DNA of 64,000 nt from Sporolactobacillus nakayamae. Lineage in GTDB: Bacteria; Bacillota; Bacilli; Bacillales; Sporolactobacillaceae. Each line of letters opens with the position of its first letter. Position 1 is the first letter of the stretch. Position numbers and translations under genes: made by a program. Positions 8,124 through 17,143 of the stretch are shown in pieces. The notes under the pieces are model-generated. The model saw only the letters and a list, made by a program, of their open reading frames with translations, did no database searches and was not told where the DNA came from. The stretch is from positions 62,001 to 126,000 of the forward strand of contig NZ_FOOY01000003.1 of assembly GCF_900113325.1 (NCBI RefSeq), read 5' to 3'.

Positions 8124-8882
8124 ATGGAGCTTGATCGCAAAATGGCGTCTAAAGAACCGCTGCTTGGTGATGCTGAAGTAAAGCAGCTGATTAAACAGAG
8201 CCAGACGGGTGATCATGAGGCGCGCGACCGCCTTGTTCAGAAGAATATGAGGCTTGTTTGGTCAGTTGTTCAGCGTTTTATAAATCGAGGTTATGAGCCG
8301 GACGATCTTTTCCAGATCGGCTGTATCGGCTTGTTAAAATCCATTGATAAATTTGATCTTTCCTATGATGTTCGCTTCTCCACTTACGCCGTTCCGATGA
8401 TCATCGGTGAAATTCAGCGTTTTATTCGGGATGATGGCGCAGTCAAAGTCAGTCGTTCATTAAAGGAAACAGGAATTAAGGTTCGCAAGAAGAAAGATGA
8501 ATTGTCTAAGCGATTAGGCAGAAATCCGACTGTCGGCGAATTAGCTGATGCTTTGGAGCTTTCTCCAGAAGATATTGTACTCTCTCAAGAAGCGATTCGG
8601 GCGCCTTCTTCGATTCACGAAACCGTTTTTGAAAATGATGGGGATCCGATCACAATTCTTGATCAGATTTCAGATGGTGAAAGTGGAAAATGGTTTGATC
8701 AGATGGTTGTTCGTGAGGCGGTTGAGCAATTGAACGACCGTGAAAAACTGATTGTGTACTTGCGCTATTTTAAAGACCAGACTCAGACAGAGGTGGCACA
8801 GCGACTGGGTATCTCACAGGTTCAAGTGTCACGTCTTGAAAAGAAAATACTAGAAGAAATCAAAAGCCAGATTGCCGAATAA
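8124..8882 (+). CDS. sigF: RNA polymerase sporulation sigma factor sigma-F
   Basis: Directs early forespore transcription. The product of about 252 residues shows region 2 (GYEPDDLFQIGCIGLLKS and VRFSTYAVPMIIGEIQRF), region 3 (DELSKRLGRNPTVGELAD) and region 4 with its helix-turn-helix (TEVAQRLGISQVQVSRLEK). ATG 8124 is eight bases after GGGAG (8111-8115); ATG 8118 is only two bases away and less likely. The coding end runs into the terminator hairpin. Unlike some Bacillus operons, no spoVA gene follows closely; a repeat-rich gap intervenes. Confidence 0.96.
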   Translation: MELDRKMASKEPLLGDAEVKQLIKQSQTGDHEARDRLVQKNMRLVWSVVQRFINRGYEPDDLFQIGCIGLLKSIDKFDLSYDVRFSTYAVPMIIGEIQRFIRDDGAVKVSRSLKETGIKVRKKKDELSKRLGRNPTVGELADALELSPEDIVLSQEAIRAPSSIHETVFENDGDPITILDQISDGESGKWFDQMVVREAVEQLNDREKLIVYLRYFKDQTQTEVAQRLGISQVQVSRLEKKILEEIKSQIAE

Positions 8883-8902
8883 GAGCTGTCTGGCTTTTTT
8901 TT
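8864..8902 (+). terminator. Terminator of the spoIIA operon overlapping the sigF 3' end
   Basis: AAGCCAGA (8864-8871) pairs with TCTGGCTT (8889-8896) and is followed by a run of T to 8902. The left arm lies inside the sigF coding sequence and the stop codon is in the loop. Confidence 0.85.
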
Positions 8903-8967
8903 ACACGCTCATTTCATTTAATTCTTTGCACAATGATAACGGAATCTAGCATAAGTGCAACTAAGTC

Positions 8968-9270
8968 ATTGCCATGCTGGTACGACGATAAGGTCATTAA
9001 GATTCGGATGGGCGATCAGTTAAGCGCCCAATCGAAGAAATAAACGGAGAAATTCCGCTTAAATAGAAAGTGAATGAAAAAATTGCTTAAATAGACGGAG
9101 AAATTCCGCTTATCGCATTGAAAAACGTGAAAATAGAGGCTTTTCCTGTGCTTAACCGGAAAAGTTCCCCTTATTTACCTTTGAAACAAGCGCCATGATG
9201 CATATAGCCGGAAAATCTCCGCTTATTTTACTCCGGCCGCGTTACTTAATTAAGGATCAAAATGATTTAT
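8968..9270. repeat. Dispersed palindromic repeat, copy A (four units)
   Basis: Homologous to 57578-57766. It starts with a conserved block containing TACGACGATAAGGTC and a GGGCG...CGCCC hairpin (9010-9029). Four imperfect 22-bp palindromic units follow, starting at 9040, 9091, 9152 and 9204 (core CGGAnAAnnTCCGCTTA), with periods of 51, 61 and 52 bases. A shared tail ends in AAAATGATTTAT. The 189-bp copy B has two units only. Non-coding; the open frame starting at 9262 at its right end is not credible. Confidence 0.75.
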
Positions 9271-9352
9271 GAAATAGAACTGTTTGTTCAAGACAAGCTT
9301 GATGATTCAAAACCGCATTTAGCGAAAGTCATCAGTGTCTTAGCTGAGAATC

Positions 9353-9476
9353 AGAGCGGAGGTGCGAGGGCGCCTGCGGGAGCGCAGGCCAAAGGAGACC
9401 CCGCAGATTACAGCCTGTCTGAGGAGGCTCCTGGACTGCCCGCGGCAAGCGAGCAACCGAAGCGCCGATTCAGTAC
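9353..9476. repeat. GC-rich Bacillaceae-type intergenic repeat
   Basis: A GC-rich stretch with the phrases GCCTGCGGGAGCGCAGGC, GGAGACCCCGCAG, GAGGAGGCTCCTGGAC and CCCGCGGCAAGCGAGC. It resembles the repeat seen between genes in many Bacillaceae genomes (forms such as GACCCCGCAGG and GAGGAGGCTCA...CCCGCGGAAAGCGAG). It contains internal complementary arms and differs in base composition from its surroundings. The family match is from memory, not from a search. Confidence 0.5.
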
Positions 9477-9555
9477 CGAAAAGACACGAACCAATAACAC
9501 ATGGCTGGAGATTAAGGACCGTGCCTTGCCCGGTTTTTCTAATTTTGAGCGTTCG

Positions 9556-9585
9556 GGCATAATTTACAGCAGTTGGCAGATACTA
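9556..9585 (+). promoter_or_regulatory. Sigma-G-type promoter of the spoVA operon
   Basis: GGCATA (9556-9561) and GATACTA (9579-9585) are 17 bases apart. They match the forespore sigma-G elements (GHATR and CATNHTA) with one mismatch in the -10. The expected start is about 25-30 bases before the spoVAC ATG. spoVA is a sigma-G operon in Bacillus. Confidence 0.65.
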
Positions 9586-9619
9586 ACCTTCAGCATAGAT
9601 CGGAAGGGAGTTTATTTTC

Positions 9620-10069
9620 ATGCTTAATGATCCCAAAAACTACAAAGAAAATGTGAACGCATATCTACCCAAAATCCCTTATTTTATGAATTGTCTTAAG
9701 GCTTTTTTGGTTGGGGGACTTATTTGTCTCATTGGTCAAGGAATCCAGACCTTCTATATGTATTTCTTCCACTTCTCCAAGCAAACGGCGGGGAATCCGA
9801 CGGTGGCGACACTTATTCTTATCTCGGCATTGATGACCGGCTTCGGGGTCTACGATAAAATCGCTCAATTCGCTGGAGCAGGCACCATTGTTCCGGTGAC
9901 AGGTTTTGCGAATTCAATCACAAGCAGTGCGCTAGAGCACAAGAGTGAAGGCATTGTTCTTGGTATTGCGACAAACCTATTCCAGCTTGCCGGAGAAGTC
10001 ATTGTTTTCGGTGTTGTATCAGCTGCCGTATTGGGGATACTCCGGCTGTTCATTGAACAAGTATTCTAA
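9620..10069 (+). CDS. spoVAC: SpoVAC, DPA channel membrane protein
   Basis: A 149-residue membrane protein of the SpoVA complex, which moves Ca-dipicolinate into the forespore and releases it in germination; SpoVAC can act as a mechanosensitive channel. Three to four hydrophobic segments are visible (about 28-50, 58-80, 110-145), with the family phrase FVVGGLICLIGQ-like (here FLVGGLICLIGQGIQTFY) and AGAGTIVPVTGFANS. ATG 9620 follows GGAAGGGAG. It is the first gene of a four-gene operon; spoVAA and spoVAB are absent. Confidence 0.95.
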   Translation: MLNDPKNYKENVNAYLPKIPYFMNCLKAFLVGGLICLIGQGIQTFYMYFFHFSKQTAGNPTVATLILISALMTGFGVYDKIAQFAGAGTIVPVTGFANSITSSALEHKSEGIVLGIATNLFQLAGEVIVFGVVSAAVLGILRLFIEQVF

Positions 10070-10083
10070 GGAGGCGTGATCAC

Positions 10084-11103
10084 GTGAGTAAAGTAAGAAA
10101 ACAGACCTGGAGATTCGATCATCCGATCTATTTGGCTGCAACGGGTACTGCGGTCGGCCCGCTCGAAGCCAAAGGTCCGTTGGTAGAAAGTTTTGACAAA
10201 AAATTTGAACATCTGGATTGCGGCGAACAAACATGGTCAAAAGCGGAGCGTGCGCTTATGCGCCGGTCCATCTCTGCCTGCTTGGCGAAGGCGGGAAAAG
10301 TAGAAGGAGATATTGATCTTTTTCTGGCCGGTGATTTGATGGATCAAAGTGTGACGTCCAATTTTATCGCACGGGAGAACCGGATTCCTTTTCTTGGAAT
10401 GTTTGGCGCATGTTCCACATCGATGGAAACTTTAGCGACAGGCGCGCAGCTAGTAGACAGCGGTTTTGCCGATAATGTGCTGTGCGCGGTAAGCAGCCAC
10501 AATGCGACCGCCGAACGGCAATTCCGCTACCCGACAGAATACGGTGGACCGACAAAGTTGACACAAACATTCACTGTTACCGGCGCCGGCGCGACGATCG
10601 TCACAAGGGAACCTGGAAAAGTGTTGGTTAAGGAAGCTACAATCGGACGCGTCATCGACTGGGGAATTGACGATGCCAGCAATTTGGGAACGGCAATGGC
10701 TCCGGCAGCGGCAGATACAATTTGGACGCATTTCCAGGATACCGGACGCAAGCCGGAAGACTATGACCTGATTGTTACCGGGGATCTTTCAAGCGTCGGA
10801 TCTCCGATTCTTGATGAAATCCTTCTTGAAAAAGGCTTGGATATTACAAATGTTCATCAAGATTGCGGCACGATGGTCTATACGTCGGATCAACCAGTTA
10901 GCGCGGGGGGAAGCGGGTGCGCTTGCTCCGCTGTTGTTACTTACGGGTATTTGTACAACAGACTTTCCGAAGGTTCGTTAAAACGCGTGCTTGTTGTTGC
11001 TACAGGCGCCCTGCTTAACAGTTCGACACCGAAAGAAAAGGAAACAATCCCATGTATTGCGCATGCCGTTCTTTTGGAATCAGCAAAGGAGGTACAACCA
11101 TGA
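10084..11103 (+). CDS. spoVAD: SpoVAD, DPA-binding protein of the SpoVA complex
   Basis: A 339-residue soluble protein with a thiolase-like fold that binds dipicolinate at the inner spore membrane. It starts at GTG 10084 after GGAGGCGTG and shows [24 protein letters not shown] and the C-terminal [15 protein letters not shown] phrase typical of the family. It is 14 bases after spoVAC, and its TGA (11101-11103) overlaps the ATG of spoVAEb at 11100, indicating coupled translation. Confidence 0.96.
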   Translation: MSKVRKQTWRFDHPIYLAATGTAVGPLEAKGPLVESFDKKFEHLDCGEQTWSKAERALMRRSISACLAKAGKVEGDIDLFLAGDLMDQSVTSNFIARENRIPFLGMFGACSTSMETLATGAQLVDSGFADNVLCAVSSHNATAERQFRYPTEYGGPTKLTQTFTVTGAGATIVTREPGKVLVKEATIGRVIDWGIDDASNLGTAMAPAAADTIWTHFQDTGRKPEDYDLIVTGDLSSVGSPILDEILLEKGLDITNVHQDCGTMVYTSDQPVSAGGSGCACSAVVTYGYLYNRLSEGSLKRVLVVATGALLNSSTPKEKETIPCIAHAVLLESAKEVQP

Positions 11104-11450
11104 CTTTTGTCTATGCTTTTCTTGTTGGAGGCGCAATCTGTGTCGTTGGGCAGCTCATGATGGATGTCTTCAAATTAACGCCCGCGCATGTCGTTGCAAC
11201 TTTTGTTGTCGTTGGCGCTGCTTTGGATGTATTTGGAGTCTACGACCATTTGATTGAGTTTGCTGGAGCGGGAGCAACTGTGCCGATTACCAGTTTTGGA
11301 CATTCATTGCTTCACGGTGCCATGACAGAAGGACATCAGCATGGCTATTTAGGCATTGCAATGGGCATATTCAAACTGACATCAGCAGGAATAACCTCTG
11401 CCATTTTATTTGGTTTCCTTGTTGCATTGTTCTTTAAGCCAAAGGGATAA
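11100..11450 (+). CDS. spoVAEb: SpoVAEb, DPA channel membrane protein
   Basis: A 116-residue membrane protein homologous to SpoVAC ([36 protein letters not shown]). It has three to four transmembrane segments and should form the DPA channel with SpoVAC. ATG 11100 overlaps the spoVAD stop (ATGA); AAAGGAGG lies upstream in the spoVAD end. The frame is open further upstream, but that extension overlaps spoVAD. SpoVAEa, which follows in Bacillus subtilis, is not here. Confidence 0.94.
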   Translation: MTFVYAFLVGGAICVVGQLMMDVFKLTPAHVVATFVVVGAALDVFGVYDHLIEFAGAGATVPITSFGHSLLHGAMTEGHQHGYLGIAMGIFKLTSAGITSAILFGFLVALFFKPKG

Positions 11451-11480
11451 GTTTGGATCCGTTATGGAGGAGTCGTAGGT

Positions 11481-12971
11481 ATGGAGAATCAAACAGAAAA
11501 AAAACAAATTAGTGCGGACATTGCTGAGAACGTGGATCAAATGCAGCAAATCCTTGATTTTGGGCCGCACAATTTTGATGTCGGTTTACGCGAAATCAGG
11601 ATTCTTGGTCGTGAATGCCGAATATACTATACCAATAGCTTGGTGGACTCCAGCATTCTTGTAGTCATGATGCGTGAATTCATGCGCTTTTCTAATGAAA
11701 ATTTGAAAAATGTCGACGTGTTTAAAGAAATTAAACAACATCTTGTTCATCAGCAGGTAGAAGAAGTCACAATGATCAATGACGCGGTTGACAAGATGCT
11801 CACTGGTCGTATTGTTATTTTCATTGATGGCGAATCGACAGGGCTTTGCATCGACCTCCGCCACTATCCGGGCAGGCAGCCGCAGGAACCTGATGTTGAG
11901 AAAGTTGTTCGTGGCTCTAAAGATGGTTTTACTGAAAACATCATCGAAAATTCAGGTTTGATCAGAAGACGTATTCGCGACCCACGATTCCGTTGCGAGA
12001 TCTCACAAATCGGTGTGCGTTCGAAAACCGATGTCTGTCTCTGCTATTTAAAAGATGTTGCTAATCCGGGTTTGATCAAAACAATTAGAAAGGAATTAAA
12101 TGCAATTAATGTAGATGGGATACCCATGGCCGATAATGCGATCGAGGAGTTTATCTTGAAGCAAGGTTGGAACCCGTTTCCGCTTGTTCGGTACACTGGA
12201 CGTCCGGATGTCGCCGCCACACATCTGCTTGAGGGTCACGTGGTAATCATTACAGACACCTCGCCGAGTGTCATGATTTTGCCAACGACACTTTTTCATC
12301 ATGTACAGCATGCAGAAGAATATCGACAAGTAACCGCTTCGGGAGCGTTGCTTCGATGGTTTCGTTTCATGGCTATTCTTGCATCGGTCTTTCTCGTTCC
12401 CTTGTGGCTGCTGCTTGTAGAGGATCATTTGCTGCCGAATTTTCTCGATTTCATCGGACCTAACAAAAGTGATTTCAATATCCCATTGCTTATCCAATTT
12501 CTGATCGCTGAAGTGGGCATTGAGACACTGCGATTAGCGGCAATTCACACACCTACGTCATTATCGACTGCACTTGGTCTCATAGCAGCAGTTCTCGTCG
12601 GGCAAATTGCCATTGAAGCTGGTATTTTTGTCACGGAAGTAATTCTATATACTTCGGTTGCCGCGATCGGAGGATTTGCGACACCTAGCTATGAACTTCA
12701 GTTGGCTAATAAAATGGTACGAATTATTTTGATCTTGTCGGCAGGTCTGTTCCATGTTCCAGGTTTTATGATTGCGACGACATTATTTATTATTTATCTA
12801 TCGCATGTCCGCAATCTTAACACGCCTTATCTATGGCCATTCATTCCCTTCAATCCGACAGGACTGTATAATATCTTGATCCGGCGCGCGCTGCCTACTT
12901 CAGTGGTACGTCCCAGCATTGTGCGGCCGATTGATAAGTACCGTCAGCCCGCAAAAGACAAGTCAAAGTGA
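11481..12971 (+). CDS. spoVAF: SpoVAF, GerA-family spore membrane protein
   Basis: A 496-residue GerA A-subunit homologue: a soluble N-terminal region (about 1-290) and four to five membrane segments (about 290-450) containing the family stretch AIHTPTSLSTALGLIAAVLVG split around a conserved Pro. The soluble part carries the GerA-type phrase SLVDSSILVVMM. It starts at ATG 11481 after GGAGG and is the last gene of the operon, 30 bases after spoVAEb. It modulates germination in Bacillus. Confidence 0.94.
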   Translation: MENQTEKKQISADIAENVDQMQQILDFGPHNFDVGLREIRILGRECRIYYTNSLVDSSILVVMMREFMRFSNENLKNVDVFKEIKQHLVHQQVEEVTMINDAVDKMLTGRIVIFIDGESTGLCIDLRHYPGRQPQEPDVEKVVRGSKDGFTENIIENSGLIRRRIRDPRFRCEISQIGVRSKTDVCLCYLKDVANPGLIKTIRKELNAINVDGIPMADNAIEEFILKQGWNPFPLVRYTGRPDVAATHLLEGHVVIITDTSPSVMILPTTLFHHVQHAEEYRQVTASGALLRWFRFMAILASVFLVPLWLLLVEDHLLPNFLDFIGPNKSDFNIPLLIQFLIAEVGIETLRLAAIHTPTSLSTALGLIAAVLVGQIAIEAGIFVTEVILYTSVAAIGGFATPSYELQLANKMVRIILILSAGLFHVPGFMIATTLFIIYLSHVRNLNTPYLWPFIPFNPTGLYNILIRRALPTSVVRPSIVRPIDKYRQPAKDKSK

Positions 12972-13042
12972 TTCTTGTCTTCATAGGATAATCATGGTAC
13001 ACTAGCACTAAATTTTTGTTCGTGCTGCTTACATAGAGAGAG

Positions 13043-13066
13043 AACAGACGCAGCTGTCTGTTTTAT
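13043..13066 (+). terminator. Terminator after spoVAF
   Basis: AACAGAC (13043-13049) and GTCTGTT (13056-13062) are perfect 7-bp arms with a 6-base loop followed by TTTAT. It separates the spoVA operon from lysA. Confidence 0.65.
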
Positions 13067-13114
13067 ACAAATTAGACTATTTGCGAAGTCTAGTAGAAGA
13101 GACAATGAGACTTG

Positions 13115-13143
13115 GCCGGAGCCAAAGGCTTGGCTGTGCCGGC
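13115..13143 (+). promoter_or_regulatory. Nested GC-rich hairpin in the lysA leader
   Basis: GCCGG plus AGCCAA (13115-13125) pair with TTGGCT plus CCGGC (13130-13143) around a 4-base loop, with a 3-base bulge. The hairpin ends 28 bases before the TTG start. It is not followed by T residues and does not match the lysine riboswitch consensus. Its role is unknown. Confidence 0.45.
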
Positions 13144-13170
13144 ATTCTTTACGATGGGAGAGGTTTTCTT

Positions 13171-14517
13171 TTGTTCGGAACGCAGACAATAAATGAACAA
13201 GGCCATTTATGTATCGGCGGTATGGATACCAAGGATTTGGCAAAGGAATTTGGCACACCGCTTTATATCTATGACACAGCTTTGATAAAGCAAAAAATTA
13301 GTGAATTTAAACAGGCGTTTAATCAACATGAGGGTTTAAAATGGCAGATTGCTTATGCGAGCAAAGCATTTTCCACTGTGGCTATGATACAGCTTATTGA
13401 TCAACAAGGGCTGTCGCTGGATGTTGTATCCGGGGGGGAGCTTTATACCGCATTGAAAGCAGGTATGAATCCTGAACGCATTCATTTTCATGGCAACAAT
13501 AAATCGGAGTCTGAGCTTGCGATGGCACTAGATGCAAAAATCGGAGCTGTTATCGTTGACAATTTTTATGAATTGAAATTGCTAGAAAAAATGTGCGCGG
13601 AGCGTAATCAGGAGATCGCGATTCTGCTTCGCGTCACGCCTGGAGTCGAGGCTCATACACATGAATTTATAATGACCGGTCAGGATGATTCTAAGTTTGG
13701 GTTCAACTTAGATAATGGTATGGCTGACGAGGCGGTTAAACGATCACTTCGCTCACCTCACCTTAATCTAAAAGGCATCCACTCACATATCGGATCACAG
13801 ATCTTTGAAACGGACGGATTTGCGGGTGCTATACGTATCATGATGAAACATGTAGACACATGGGCGCGTGATTTTGCTTTTCAACTTGACGTACTTAATG
13901 TTGGCGGTGGATTTGGTATTCATTATACGGAGGGTGACAACCCGCTTCCGATTGAGCGGTATATTGATACCATTGTGGACACAACTGAAGAAGAGTGCAC
14001 TCGGTACAATCTAACAATGCCGGAAGTATGGATTGAACCGGGTCGGTCTGTTGTCGGAGAGGCGGGCACCACGCTCTACACAGTCGGCTCGTCAAAAAAA
14101 ATTCCCGGCATCAGAAATTATTTGTCTGTTGACGGAGGCATGTCGGATAATATCAGGCCCTCGCTCTACCAAGCACAATACAAGGCGATTTGCGCAAACA
14201 AAGCATTAGAACCCGCGGACAGCCAAGTCGCTCTGGCGGGCAAATGCTGCGAGTCCGGAGATGTCCTGATTAAAGAAGCGGATCTGCCTGAATCCTGTAG
14301 CGCCGGCGACCTCGTTGCTGTTTTTTCGACAGGTGCTTATGGCTATTCAATGGCGAGCCATTATAATCGAATCACGAATCCGGCGGTTGTTTTTGTTGAA
14401 AACGGCGAAGCGTCGCTTGTTGTTCGAAGAGAAACCTATGAGGACTTAATTCGTCAGGATATGGCGCTTAACAATCTTTCGCGGAACAGTTCACAGTATG
14501 AGAACGCAAAGAATTAA
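13171..14517 (+). CDS. lysA: Diaminopimelate decarboxylase
   Basis: Last step of lysine biosynthesis: meso-DAP to L-lysine, PLP-dependent. The 448-residue product has the fold-III PLP signature with the Schiff-base Lys in YASKAF, HSHIGSQI, the GGGFG phosphate loop, EPGRS and the CESGDVL Cys of the partner-subunit active site. The frame is open from 13081, but TTG 13171 (MFGTQTINEQGHL) follows GGGAGAGG and matches the usual N-terminus. It follows spoVAF as in Bacillus. Confidence 0.95.
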   Translation: MFGTQTINEQGHLCIGGMDTKDLAKEFGTPLYIYDTALIKQKISEFKQAFNQHEGLKWQIAYASKAFSTVAMIQLIDQQGLSLDVVSGGELYTALKAGMNPERIHFHGNNKSESELAMALDAKIGAVIVDNFYELKLLEKMCAERNQEIAILLRVTPGVEAHTHEFIMTGQDDSKFGFNLDNGMADEAVKRSLRSPHLNLKGIHSHIGSQIFETDGFAGAIRIMMKHVDTWARDFAFQLDVLNVGGGFGIHYTEGDNPLPIERYIDTIVDTTEEECTRYNLTMPEVWIEPGRSVVGEAGTTLYTVGSSKKIPGIRNYLSVDGGMSDNIRPSLYQAQYKAICANKALEPADSQVALAGKCCESGDVLIKEADLPESCSAGDLVAVFSTGAYGYSMASHYNRITNPAVVFVENGEASLVVRRETYEDLIRQDMALNNLSRNSSQYENAKN

Positions 14518-14591
14518 GGCATGTTTTGCAGCTTTTTTTATTGATGATCTCCGAATAGATGCACAGCTTCATTCTTTTGGTTATAATATAA

Positions 14592-15053
<462 letters not shown>

Positions 15054-15120
15054 GGCTCGTTTGGCTCTGCACATATCAATACGAAGGAAGCTCCTCCTGC
15101 ACAGGGCGAGTGGCCACATA

Positions 15121-15144
15121 TTCTGTGAATGCACATTCACGGAA
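15121..15144. promoter_or_regulatory. 24-bp palindrome overlapping the scpA promoter
   Basis: GTGAATG-CA-CATTCAC is a perfect palindrome (15125-15140), extended by TTC/GAA after one mismatched pair. It overlaps the -35 position of the scpA promoter candidate, which is a classic operator location. It does not match the LexA (GAAC-N4-GTTC) box. Confidence 0.5.
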
Positions 15145-15164
15145 TACACGTTCTATGCTACAAT
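15136..15164 (+). promoter_or_regulatory. Candidate sigma-A extended -10 promoter of scpAB
   Basis: TACAAT (15159-15164) is preceded by TGC, giving an extended -10. A weak -35 (TTCACG, 15136-15141) is 17 bases upstream. It lies 34 bases before the scpA start. Confidence 0.5.
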
Positions 15165-15197
15165 TAGTGCATTAAGTTTGGAATCAGGGGGATAAGT

Positions 15198-15986
15198 TTG
15201 GAATATAAGGTGAAAATTGATGCTTTTGAAGGCCCTCTCGATTTGCTTCTGCATCTGATTAAAAAATTTGAAATCGATATATATGACATCCCGGTCGCGG
15301 AGATTACGAATCAGTATCTAGACTTTATCCATCAAATGCAGAAACTAGAGTTAAATATTGCCAGTGAGTATTTACTTATGGCTGCAACACTGATTGCGAT
15401 GAAAAGCAGGATGCTTTTGCCGAAACCAGAGCTCCCAAGTGTTGACGTGGATGAGCCTTACGAGGACCCGGAGATGGCGCGCGAGGCACTAATGCGGCAA
15501 CTGCTGGACTACCGCCAGTTTAAAGAAGCGGCTGAAGTTTTGAAGGAAAATGAAAATGAACGCATGCAGTTGTTTGCCAAATTGCCTTCAGATCTTACAC
15601 CCTATGAGAACAATGATCTGACTACGATTCCACTGGCTGGCAGAGCTACAGTGCATGATATGTTGCGCGCATTCCGGCGTTTGATGTTGAAAAAAAAGCT
15701 GGAAGAACCTTTGAACACGAAAATAGATCGGCAGGTGCTGCCGATCGGGCAGCAAATGAACCTGGTCATGGAGAAATTAAAGGTCGCCGAACATCCGTTG
15801 TCTTTCCAATCTATTTTTGACTATCCTGATCGGTCCCATCTCATTGTCACCTTCCTTGCCCTGCTTGAGCTGATGAAAATGAATGCTGTCTCATGCCGAC
15901 AGAGTGAGAATTTCGATGATATACTGATCAATCTTGGAGAAGGAGCAGATGACTTTGACGCCACTGAAAATCCATTCGATTATTGA
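15198..15986 (+). CDS. scpA: Segregation and condensation protein A (kleisin)
   Basis: Kleisin subunit that bridges the SMC dimer in the chromosome condensation complex. The 262-residue product begins EYKVKIDAFEGPLDLLLHLI, the conserved N-terminal domain that binds the SMC neck, and ends in a winged-helix C-terminus that binds the SMC head (SFQSIFDYPDRSHLIVTFLA). The start is TTG 15198 after GGGGGAT. It overlaps scpB by 38 bases, so the two are translated together. Confidence 0.95.
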   Translation: MEYKVKIDAFEGPLDLLLHLIKKFEIDIYDIPVAEITNQYLDFIHQMQKLELNIASEYLLMAATLIAMKSRMLLPKPELPSVDVDEPYEDPEMAREALMRQLLDYRQFKEAAEVLKENENERMQLFAKLPSDLTPYENNDLTTIPLAGRATVHDMLRAFRRLMLKKKLEEPLNTKIDRQVLPIGQQMNLVMEKLKVAEHPLSFQSIFDYPDRSHLIVTFLALLELMKMNAVSCRQSENFDDILINLGEGADDFDATENPFDY

Positions 15987-16551
15987 AGGACTTCTCTATC
16001 TGACAGGAGAAGAAGGGCTGCTTGTCGAACAAATTAATAAAGTACTTCCTGAATGCACAGCACAGGAAATTATCAATCACGTTGAGCAAATGAAAAAAGA
16101 TTATCAAGAAAATGAGGCAAGCGGCCTGATGATTGCGGATCAACCGAATGGCTATCGCTTGACAACAAAGCCATTTATGGCTGATTACGCGGAAAAATTT
16201 GCAGTTATTCCAAAGACTGCGCCGCTGTCCCAGGCCGCACTGGAAACGATCGCAATTATCGCATATAAACAACCGGTTTCACGCATTGATATTGAAGAAA
16301 TACGTGGGGTTAAGTCTGAACGCGCGTTGCAAACACTAGTTGTCAAAGGACTTATTAAGGAAGTTGGCCGGGCGGAGGGCAGTGGCCGAGCGATTCTTTA
16401 TGGCGTGACTCCTATATTTCTCGACTATTTTGGTCTTCATGACCTGAGTGAACTTCCTCCTCTGGCCGAGATGGTGAAGCATCAGAACGAACAGCTTGAT
16501 GCTTATGATTTATTTTATGATCACTATAAAGAAACGATTAAGAATCTGTAA
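15949..16551 (+). CDS. scpB: Segregation and condensation protein B
   Basis: A 200-residue protein with two winged-helix domains that dimerises on ScpA and completes the SMC-ScpAB complex. Visible features are the N-terminal SIIEGLLYLTGEEGL and the central QAALETIAIIAYKQPVSR, followed by VKSERALQTLVVKGLI. ATG 15949 has GGAG eight to eleven bases upstream; an in-frame TTG 15934 is possible but less likely. Confidence 0.94.
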   Translation: MTLTPLKIHSIIEGLLYLTGEEGLLVEQINKVLPECTAQEIINHVEQMKKDYQENEASGLMIADQPNGYRLTTKPFMADYAEKFAVIPKTAPLSQAALETIAIIAYKQPVSRIDIEEIRGVKSERALQTLVVKGLIKEVGRAEGSGRAILYGVTPIFLDYFGLHDLSELPPLAEMVKHQNEQLDAYDLFYDHYKETIKNL

Positions 16552-16618
16552 CTAAAAGAAGGCCGAGATCAAGCAGATTGTGTTTACACCAGATGGCTTT
16601 TTCGGGAGGGTGTCACCA

Positions 16619-16942
16619 ATGTTTGCGCAATTAAAAGGCTATTGGGATCACTATGTGCAAGAAAATCGTAGACAAGTCATCGCTCTTGGTTTATGTACGC
16701 CGCTGCTTATTGGTATTCCTGCACTGGTCGCGGTGATCATGATTCACGGAACATTTTTTGAGGCTGTTTTTAATTTTCTATTTACACTTGTATTTATCGC
16801 GTTATTTGCGTGTCTCCCTCTTTTTCTGCTTAGCATTTCTTCTGTGTGGTCGCAGCAGTTCAGAATCACTTGGACTGTAATTTCATCAGTCTTTTTTATC
16901 TTATGGTTTATTCTTTTTCAACTCACGAACTTTTACTTTTAG
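16619..16942 (+). CDS. Small membrane protein of unknown function
   Basis: A 107-residue protein with three strongly hydrophobic segments (about 20-43, 48-75, 82-105) and a short hydrophilic N-terminus. I do not recognise a family. ATG 16619 follows GGGAGGGTG at good spacing, a better choice than GTG 16580. It lies 67 bases after scpB and may belong to that operon. Its stop codon falls at the left end of an inverted-repeat element (16941). Confidence 0.6.
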   Translation: MFAQLKGYWDHYVQENRRQVIALGLCTPLLIGIPALVAVIMIHGTFFEAVFNFLFTLVFIALFACLPLFLLSISSVWSQQFRITWTVISSVFFILWFILFQLTNFYF

Positions 16943-17094
16943 AGGGTGTTCAAAAAGTCTGGGAAAAAGGCAATGAGGATCTTCTGCTAACAGCATGCAC
17001 GTCCTGTGCAAAACGCAGGAGTCACCGCATCCTGCGGAAGTTCTGTGTCAGCTTGTTTCTCGGCTCTCTTTGTCCTCCTTTTTGAACAGACTCT
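16941..17094. mobile_element. MITE-like element with 17-bp terminal inverted repeats
   Basis: AGAGGGTGTTCAAAAAG (16941-16957) is the inverted match, with two mismatches, of the right end (17078-17094). The 154-bp interior has no credible gene and contains a CGCAGGA...TCCTGCG hairpin (17024-17046). The left end overlaps the stop of the preceding gene. Short length, terminal inverted repeats and no coding capacity fit a non-autonomous element; no clear target duplication is seen. Confidence 0.55.
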
Positions 17095-17143
17095 TTTAGG
17101 CGAAAAAAATCATAATCCGCTTGTCCCAGCATAACTTCTTATT

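Noticed and set aside
9040-9225. Regularly spaced repeats that could be read as a small CRISPR array
   Set aside because: Units are only about 22 bp, imperfect, the intervening sequences are themselves conserved between the two copies, and no cas gene is present.
9262-9627. 121-codon open frame between sigF and spoVAC
   Set aside because: It is built from the ends of two repeat elements plus the spoVA promoter region, has no ribosome site, and overlaps the spoVAC start.
12972-13170. Possible lysine riboswitch before lysA
   Set aside because: The leader is too short after the spoVAF terminator and lacks the conserved L-box segments; only a simple hairpin is present.
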